Shown piece by piece: positions 20,857-25,494 of a stretch of 25,494 nt of DNA. This DNA is from Alphaproteobacteria bacterium (lineage in GTDB: Bacteria; Pseudomonadota; Alphaproteobacteria; Sphingomonadales; Sphingomonadaceae): contig VBAE01000209.1 in the NCBI GenBank assembly GCA_005882415.1, positions 3,020 through 28,513 of the forward strand, written 5' to 3'. Positions within the stretch are counted from its first letter, which is position 1. Every line of letters begins with the position of its first letter. The translations under genes were made by a program, and so were the position numbers. Under the pieces are notes generated by a model, which made no database searches, was not told the DNA's origin, and worked only from the letters and a program-made list of their open reading frames with translations.

Positions 20857-22008
20857 TCAGCCGAACAGGCGGCGTGCCGCGGCCATGGCGGCGATGCCCT
20901 GCGCGAGCGTCTCCGGCCGCTTGGCGAAGCAGAGGCGGACGACGTGGGTCACAGGGTCCTCGGCGTAGAAGGAAGAGAGCGGGATCGCCGCCACCCCCGC
21001 CTCGCGAACGGCGCGTTCGCAGAAGTCCGCGTCTCCCGCTTCGATGCCGGACGCCCTGAGGTCGACAGAGACGAAATAGGTGCCCTCGGCCGGAAGGGTG
21101 ACGAAGCCGGCGCCCCTCAGCCCGTCGACCAGCACATCGCGAGCGGCGGCGAAGTCGCGTCGCATCGTTTCGAAATAGGCCTCCCCCTTGGCGAGGCCGA
21201 AGGCGACTGCGCTCTGGAGATTGGGAGCGGTGGAGAAGGTGAGGAACTGGTGCGCCTTGGCGATTGGCGCGGCGAGGCGCGGCGGCGCCACCGCCCAGCC
21301 CACCTTCCAGCCGGTCAGCGAAAAGATCTTGCCCGCAGAACCCACCTTGACCGTGCGCTCGGCCATCCCGGGAAGCGAGGCTAGGGGGATGTGGCTGAGG
21401 CCGTCGAAAACGACATGCTCCCACACCTCGTCCGAAAGCACGATCGCGTCGTGGGCGATCGCGGCCTCGGCGAGCAGGCTCAGCTCTTCGGGCGTAAAAA
21501 CCCGCGACGACGGATTGTGAGGATTGTTGAAGACGACGAGTTTCGTCCTCGGCGTAAACGCCTCCGCCAGCGCTTCCGCGGTGATCCGCCAATCCGGCGG
21601 TGCCAGCCGGACGAAGCGCGGCACGCCGCCCGCCCGCAGCACGAGCGGCAGATAAGCATCGTAGAGCGGCTGGAACAGCAGCACCTCGTCGCCCGGCGTA
21701 ATCAGCGCCATCAGCGCCGCCGCCAGCGCCTCCGTGGCCCCTGAAGTGACAGTCACTTCCGCCGGGTCCACCGCCAGCCCCTGATGCCCCCGATAATGCT
21801 CCGCCACCGCCTCCCGAAGCTCCGGCAGGCCCGGCATCGGCGCATATTGGTTCGACCCCCGAAGCGCCTCCGCCGCCCGCTCGACCACATCCTCCGGCCA
21901 CCCGAAATCCGGAAACCCCTGCCCCAGGTTCACCGCTCCATGCTCCACCGCAAGCGCCGACATACGGGTGAAGATGGTCGTCGGGAGCGAAGCGTAGAGC
22001 GGGTTCAT
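20857..22008 (-). CDS. Class I/II pyridoxal-phosphate aminotransferase
   Basis: A 383-residue fold-type I aminotransferase. Motifs seen are VNLGQGFPDFGWPEDV, SNQYAPMPGLPELREAVA, TVTSGATEALAAAL, VVFNNPHNPSSRVF, VLSDEVWEHVVFDG, the PLP lysine in VGSAGKIFSLTGWKVGW, and the late Arg in VVRLCFAKR. The set resembles the kynurenine/methionine aminotransferase group (YbdL-like) and N-succinyl-diaminopimelate aminotransferases; specificity cannot be decided. The start at 22008 is immediately preceded by AGGGGAGGG. A copy of palindromic repeat family 2 lies 12 nt upstream, inside the probable 5' leader. It follows the Cys-rich lipoprotein gene by 127 nt on the same strand. Confidence 0.9.
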   Translation of the reverse strand: MNPLYASLPTTIFTRMSALAVEHGAVNLGQGFPDFGWPEDVVERAAEALRGSNQYAPMPGLPELREAVAEHYRGHQGLAVDPAEVTVTSGATEALAAALMALITPGDEVLLFQPLYDAYLPLVLRAGGVPRFVRLAPPDWRITAEALAEAFTPRTKLVVFNNPHNPSSRVFTPEELSLLAEAAIAHDAIVLSDEVWEHVVFDGLSHIPLASLPGMAERTVKVGSAGKIFSLTGWKVGWAVAPPRLAAPIAKAHQFLTFSTAPNLQSAVAFGLAKGEAYFETMRRDFAAARDVLVDGLRGAGFVTLPAEGTYFVSVDLRASGIEAGDADFCERAVREAGVAAIPLSSFYAEDPVTHVVRLCFAKRPETLAQGIAAMAAARRLFG

Positions 22009-22020
22009 CCCTCCCCTATG

Positions 22021-22074
22021 CCTCCCCATGCGCAGCATGGGGAGGGGGACCGCCAATTTTGGCGGTGGAGGGGT
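22021..22074. repeat. Palindromic repeat family 2, single unit
   Basis: A unit of the same type as the left half of the element at 14142-14313. Hairpin 1 is CCTCCCCATGC-gca-GCATGGGGAGG (22021-22045). Hairpin 2 is ACCGCCAA-tt-TTGGCGGT (22049-22066), followed by the shared GGTGGAGGGGT end. The stems of both hairpins differ in sequence from the other copy yet stay complementary. It lies just upstream of the aminotransferase start. Confidence 0.85.
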
Positions 22075-22135
22075 GATCAGGCAGAAGCCTCCGCCGTTGA
22101 GCACGAGAACCGCTGACTCCGCACCCGGCGGTGGC

Positions 22136-22567
22136 CTAGGTCGTCTTCTCGATGCACCAACCTGCGCCGGCGAGTTTACGAAAAATCGTCCGGCGAGACT
22201 CCCATTCTGCCGCGGCTTCCTCCCCGCCGGCTTTCCTTTCGACGAACCGCTCGCGATAGCTGCAGGAGACGGTCCTCTGCTTCGCGTCCGACGCGCGGCA
22301 CGTCAGACCGTCCACCTCCATTCGGCCCGGCAGAGCCTCCAACGCGTGCGCGCAGACGTTTTCGAAAAGGCATTGGCATGACCGGTCGTTGTACCAGGTC
22401 ACTCCGCCGGAAACTTCGGCGCTCGTCGGCATCGTCTGGAAGGCTGACTCATTTGGCGTTCGACTGGCATCGCAGCCGGATGCCGCGAGACACAGAAGGA
22501 CCCCGACCGCCAAGAGTGTCGGATTTCCCCGTGGGCCGGGTCCCATGCCTGGCGAGGAGGCAATCAT
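22136..22567 (-). CDS. Small Cys-rich lipoprotein of unknown function
   Basis: A 143-residue precursor. A hydrophobic segment (TLLAVGVLLCLAASGC) ends in a lipobox with Cys32. The mature part has a Cys-rich core (CQCLFENVC, LTCRAS, VSCSYRERF) and a final Cys in AGWCIEKTT, consistent with several disulfides in the periplasm. No family is recognised. The ATG at 22567 overlaps the stop of the DUF72 gene by 4 nt (ATGA), so it is the last gene of the LLM-alaC-DUF72 transcript. A second Met at residue 8 is possible as the start. Confidence 0.72.
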   Translation of the reverse strand: MIASSPGMGPGPRGNPTLLAVGVLLCLAASGCDASRTPNESAFQTMPTSAEVSGGVTWYNDRSCQCLFENVCAHALEALPGRMEVDGLTCRASDAKQRTVSCSYRERFVERKAGGEEAAAEWESRRTIFRKLAGAGWCIEKTT

Positions 22568-23355
22568 AGCCTCCCTATCAGCTTCATTGCAGCGAGCGGG
22601 TTCCGCTCCTTGAAGCCCGAGATGAAGAACACATAGGTGTCGCGCGGCTTCACGGGCGCTGGTTCCGCGCACGTCGGGAATTGCGGCGGCGTCTCGCCTC
22701 GGGCCCAGGCCTTGGCTACCTCCGCCCAGGCGTCCAACTCAGCATCCGGATAGCCCGCCGGCTCCTCCTCGCGGCTGCGCTGGAGGCGGGCGTAGACGAG
22801 GTCGCCGGAGAGGTCGGCGATACAGGGGTAATCGTCGCTCTCGGCAAACACGATCCCCACCCCCGCCGCGCGGCACAACTGGACGAATTCGGGCGTGCGG
22901 AAGCTCTCGTGGCGGGGCTCGACGACATGGCTGAGCTTCACCCCGTCCTGCTCGCGCGGGAGCAGCGCCAGGAAGCCGCGCAGGTCGTCCGGGTCGAAGC
23001 GCTTGGTGCCCATGAACTGCCACAGGATGGGCCCGAGCTTGTCGCCCAATTCGGTGAGGCCCTGCGCGCAGAATTTCGTCACCCCCTCGCCGCCGTCCGC
23101 CAGCAACCGGCGGTTCGAGCAGTAACGCGAGCCCTTGACCGCGAACTTGAAGCCGTCCGGCACCGCCTTCGCCCATTTCACGAACAGCTCGGGCTTCTGG
23201 AGCTTGTAATAGGTCGCGTTGATCTCGGTCGCTGTGAGGTGCTGGGCAGCGTAATCGAGCTGCTTCGCCTTCGGCCATTTCGGCGGGTAGAAGCTCCCGC
23301 GCCAGGGATCGTAGTCCCAGCCGCCCACTCCAACCCGGATCGCCCCGACGCTCAT
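22564..23355 (-). CDS. DUF72 (YecE-like) protein
   Basis: A 263-residue protein of the DUF72 family (TIM-barrel-like). Typical blocks are VGVGGWDYDPWRGSFYPP, ATEINATYYKLQKPE, FKFAVKGSRY, LGPILWQFMGTKRF, VVEPRHESF and the C-terminal TYVFFISGFKERNP. Function is unknown; members occur in most bacteria and have been discussed as nucleic-acid or sugar-related hydrolases without proof. Its ATG overlaps the alaC stop by 4 nt, and its own stop overlaps the lipoprotein start by 4 nt, so all three are translationally coupled. No signal peptide. Confidence 0.93.
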   Translation of the reverse strand: MSVGAIRVGVGGWDYDPWRGSFYPPKWPKAKQLDYAAQHLTATEINATYYKLQKPELFVKWAKAVPDGFKFAVKGSRYCSNRRLLADGGEGVTKFCAQGLTELGDKLGPILWQFMGTKRFDPDDLRGFLALLPREQDGVKLSHVVEPRHESFRTPEFVQLCRAAGVGIVFAESDDYPCIADLSGDLVYARLQRSREEEPAGYPDAELDAWAEVAKAWARGETPPQFPTCAEPAPVKPRDTYVFFISGFKERNPLAAMKLIGRL

Positions 23356-24530
23356 TTGGTGAGAAACTTCTTGAGGCCGCGCGCCGCCTGGCGGATGCGC
23401 TGCTCGTTCTCGACCAGGGCAATCCTAACGAAGCCTTCGCCTTCCTCGCCGAAGCCGACGCCGGGGCTCACCGCCACACCGGCCTCGCTCAGCAGGCGCT
23501 TGGAAAATTCCATCGATCCGAGGGCGCGGTAGCGTTCCGGGATCGGCGCCCAGGCGAACATCGAGGCGGCGGGCGGCGGGATGTCCCACCCCGCCCGGCC
23601 GAAGCTCTGGACCAGGCAGTCGCGCCGGGCCTTGTAGAGCTTCCGGTTGGCCTCGACGATGTCCTGCGGCCCGTTGAGCGCCGCCACCGCCGCCGCCTGA
23701 ATGGGGGTGAACGCGCCATAATCGAGGTAGGATTTCACCCGCGCCAGGGCCCCGATCAGCGTCCGGTTGCCGACCGCAAAGCCGATCCGCCAGCCGGCCA
23801 TCGAGTAAGTCTTGGACATGGAGGTGAACTCGACCGCCACCTCGCGCGCGTCCGGCACCTGGAGGATCGACGGCGTCGGCGCGTCGCCGAAATAGATTTC
23901 GGCATAAGCGAGGTCGCTGATCACCCAGAGCTTATGCTCGCGGGCGAAGACGACGACCTGCTCATAGAAAGCGAGATCGGCGACATAGGCTGTGGGGTTG
24001 GACGGGTAACCGATCACAAGCACGGTCGGCTTGGGAACGGTGTAGCGAATGGCGAAGTCGAGGCGGGTGAAGAAGTCCGGCCCCGGCGCCGCGGGGATCG
24101 ACCGGATCGCGGCCCCGGCGATGATGAAGCCGAACTGGTGGATGGGGTAAGACGGGTTGGGCGCGAGCACCACGTCGCCCGGCGCGGTGATCGCCTGGGC
24201 AAGGTTTGCGAGGCCCTCCTTCGATCCGAGGGTGACGATCACCTCGCTGTCCGGATCGAGATCGACCCCAAACCGCCGCTTGTAATAGCCCGCCTGCGCC
24301 CGCCGCAGCCCCGCAATCCCCTTGGACGCCGAATAGCCATGCGCGCTGGGATCCCGCGCCACCTCGCACAGCTTGTCGAGGACGTGCTTCGGCGGCGCCC
24401 CGTCCGGATTGCCCATGCCCAGATCGACAATATCCTCCCCCCGCGCCCGCGCCGCCGCCTTCATGGCGTTGACCTCTGCAAAGACATAAGGCGGCAACCG
24501 GCGAATTCGGTAGAAGTCTGTGTCCAACAT
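23352..24530 (-). CDS. alaC: Alanine aminotransferase AlaC-like
   Basis: A 392-residue PLP enzyme, nearly co-linear with E. coli AlaC (YfdZ). Shared blocks are FYRIRRLPPYVF, DLGMGNPDGAPPKHV, HGYSASKGIAGLRRA, VTLGSKEGLANL, PNPSYPIHQFG, IGYPSNPTAYV, SDLAYAEIYF, SMSKTYSMAGWRIGF (the PLP lysine) and YGAFTPIQAAAVAAL. It interconverts pyruvate/glutamate and alanine/2-oxoglutarate. GGAGG precedes the ATG at 24530. The LLM monooxygenase gene ends 23 nt upstream, and the DUF72 gene overlaps its 3' end by 4 nt. In many alphaproteobacteria alaC precedes homoserine dehydrogenase; that neighbour is absent here. Confidence 0.93.
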   Translation of the reverse strand: MLDTDFYRIRRLPPYVFAEVNAMKAAARARGEDIVDLGMGNPDGAPPKHVLDKLCEVARDPSAHGYSASKGIAGLRRAQAGYYKRRFGVDLDPDSEVIVTLGSKEGLANLAQAITAPGDVVLAPNPSYPIHQFGFIIAGAAIRSIPAAPGPDFFTRLDFAIRYTVPKPTVLVIGYPSNPTAYVADLAFYEQVVVFAREHKLWVISDLAYAEIYFGDAPTPSILQVPDAREVAVEFTSMSKTYSMAGWRIGFAVGNRTLIGALARVKSYLDYGAFTPIQAAAVAALNGPQDIVEANRKLYKARRDCLVQSFGRAGWDIPPPAASMFAWAPIPERYRALGSMEFSKRLLSEAGVAVSPGVGFGEEGEGFVRIALVENEQRIRQAARGLKKFLTK

Positions 24531-24553
24531 GCCCTCCGGATGGGCGCCGAAAG

Positions 24554-25494
24554 CTACGCCCGCATCGGTCCTATCACCTGTTCGGCGAAGCGGTCCATCT
24601 CCTCCGCCTGGGGGCTCATCTGGAGGAGGAGGAGGTCGAGGCCGGCTTCCTCATATTCGGCGATGCGCTCCTGCAATTGCTCGGGCGTTCCGACGAAGTT
24701 GGGGCGCAGGCCCCGGTTCGAGACCGAATATTCCTGGAGTTTGAGCTCGCGCTCGAGCTCGGTCCCCGAAAGCCATTGCTCGAAATTGTCGAAGCCTTTG
24801 GGCGGCTTGGGCGGGAGCTGGGTGATCCGCTCGAGCTCGCGCTTCGCCTCCGCCTCGCTGTCGCGGACGATGGCATAGGCGGCCATTCCGAACTGCATCT
24901 TGCCCTTGCCGGCCTTCTCGCGCCGGGCCGCCATGTCCTCGATCTTGGGGCGGATCGCGTCGACCGGGTCGCCATGCATGACATAGGCGTCGCACTGGGT
25001 GGCGATCATCGTTTTGGCCGCCTCGCTCTCGCCGCCGGCATAGATGATCGGCCGCGGCTTCGAGAGCGGCTTGGGCTCGCAGATCGCGTCCTTCAACCGA
25101 TAGCGCTCGCCCGCGTAAGTGAACCGCTTCTGCGTCCACAGGCCGTCGACGACGTCGAGCCATTCGCTGGTGCGGGCGTAGCGGTCGTCATGCTGATCGA
25201 ACTGCAGGCCGTATTGGGTCGCCTCGTCCGCCCACCAGGAGGAGACGACGTTGAGCGCCAGCCGGCCGCCGCTGATATTGTCGATATTCGCCGCCTGCTT
25301 GGCGAACAAAGCCGGCTGGTGGAAATTGGGGCGGACCGCGACCATCAGCTCGATCGACTCGGTCACCGCCGCGAGCGCCGCTGCGGTCGACCAGGCGTCG
25401 AGCGCCGGCTCCTCGACGCCCTTGATGTCATTGAGGTTGAGCTCCGCGATCAGCGACAGGTCCCAGCCGGTCTGCTCGCTTCGCTGGGTGAGGC
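24554..25494 (-). CDS. LLM-class flavin-dependent monooxygenase, N-terminus beyond window
   Basis: 313 codons of an open frame that runs to the right edge without a start, so the N-terminus is outside. The visible part is a luciferase-like (LLM) TIM barrel: VTESIELMVAVRPNFHQP, ANIDNISGGRLALNVVS, EWLDVVDGLWTQKRFTY, RPIIYAGGESEAAK, CDAYVMHGDP and a C-terminal AEEMDRFAEQVIGPM. It resembles alkanesulfonate/dimethylsulfone monooxygenases (SsuD/SfnG-like), which use reduced FMN and O2 to release sulfite or related products. The substrate cannot be fixed. A GTG at 25366 is in frame but lies inside the conserved barrel, so it is not the true start. It is the first visible gene of the alaC-DUF72-lipoprotein transcript. 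Confidence 0.9.
   Translation of the reverse strand, partial: LTQRSEQTGWDLSLIAELNLNDIKGVEEPALDAWSTAAALAAVTESIELMVAVRPNFHQPALFAKQAANIDNISGGRLALNVVSSWWADEATQYGLQFDQHDDRYARTSEWLDVVDGLWTQKRFTYAGERYRLKDAICEPKPLSKPRPIIYAGGESEAAKTMIATQCDAYVMHGDPVDAIRPKIEDMAARREKAGKGKMQFGMAAYAIVRDSEAEAKRELERITQLPPKPPKGFDNFEQWLSGTELERELKLQEYSVSNRGLRPNFVGTPEQLQERIAEYEEAGLDLLLLQMSPQAEEMDRFAEQVIGPMRA

Overview
The window looks like chromosomal DNA of a sphingomonad-type alphaproteobacterium (Sphingomonas/Sphingosinicella-like). This is inferred from the very high GC, the gene families present, the dispersed palindromic repeats, and motifs matching the alphaproteobacterial general-stress sigma factor EcfG. No rRNA, tRNA, IS element, phage gene or CRISPR array was found. 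No gene-free stretch exceeds about 300 nt; the longest gaps (2034-2258 and 5741-5982) are largely filled by repeats.

Layout. 1-1274 (-): a truncated secreted protein, a DUF4242 protein and a YkuD L,D-transpeptidase. 1381-3538: a c-di-GMP/signalling patch with a PilZ protein, a small zinc-ribbon-like protein (+), an EAL phosphodiesterase and a REC protein. 3683-5740 (-): an M13 metallopeptidase with a strong terminator. 5983-9423: an acyl-CoA dehydrogenase (-) divergent from a TsaC/Sua5 gene (+), which is followed by a frameshifted ZIP-type transporter. 9471-12523 (-): a PEGA-like lipoprotein, then the ligC / LigD-like polymerase / msrA operon. 12684-15583: three more L,D-transpeptidases, two of them tandem Tat-exported paralogues (+), and one convergent YcbB-like enzyme (-). 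15774-20783 (-): a DUF4383 membrane protein, then a run of M48 protease, disrupted aldehyde dehydrogenase, ATP-grasp ligase and SGNH hydrolase. 20857-25494 (-): an aminotransferase, then a tightly coupled operon of LLM flavin monooxygenase, AlaC, DUF72 and a Cys-rich lipoprotein.

How it fits together. Two themes recur. One is envelope maintenance: four L,D-transpeptidases, two metallopeptidases and two lipoproteins. The other is stress and repair: LigC with a PolDom primase-polymerase, MsrA and EcfG-type promoter motifs. A consensus EcfG site (GGAAC-N17-CGTT) precedes the M48 protease run. Two near-consensus sites face away from each other between ligC and the tandem transpeptidases, suggesting that DNA repair and wall remodelling are co-induced.

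Two genes are broken: the ZIP transporter by one base, and the aldehyde dehydrogenase by about 71 nt including its catalytic-base motif. Two families of structured palindromic repeats sit between genes. One of them supplies the stop codon of the EAL gene, and one copy of the other separates two convergent transpeptidase genes by only a few bases.
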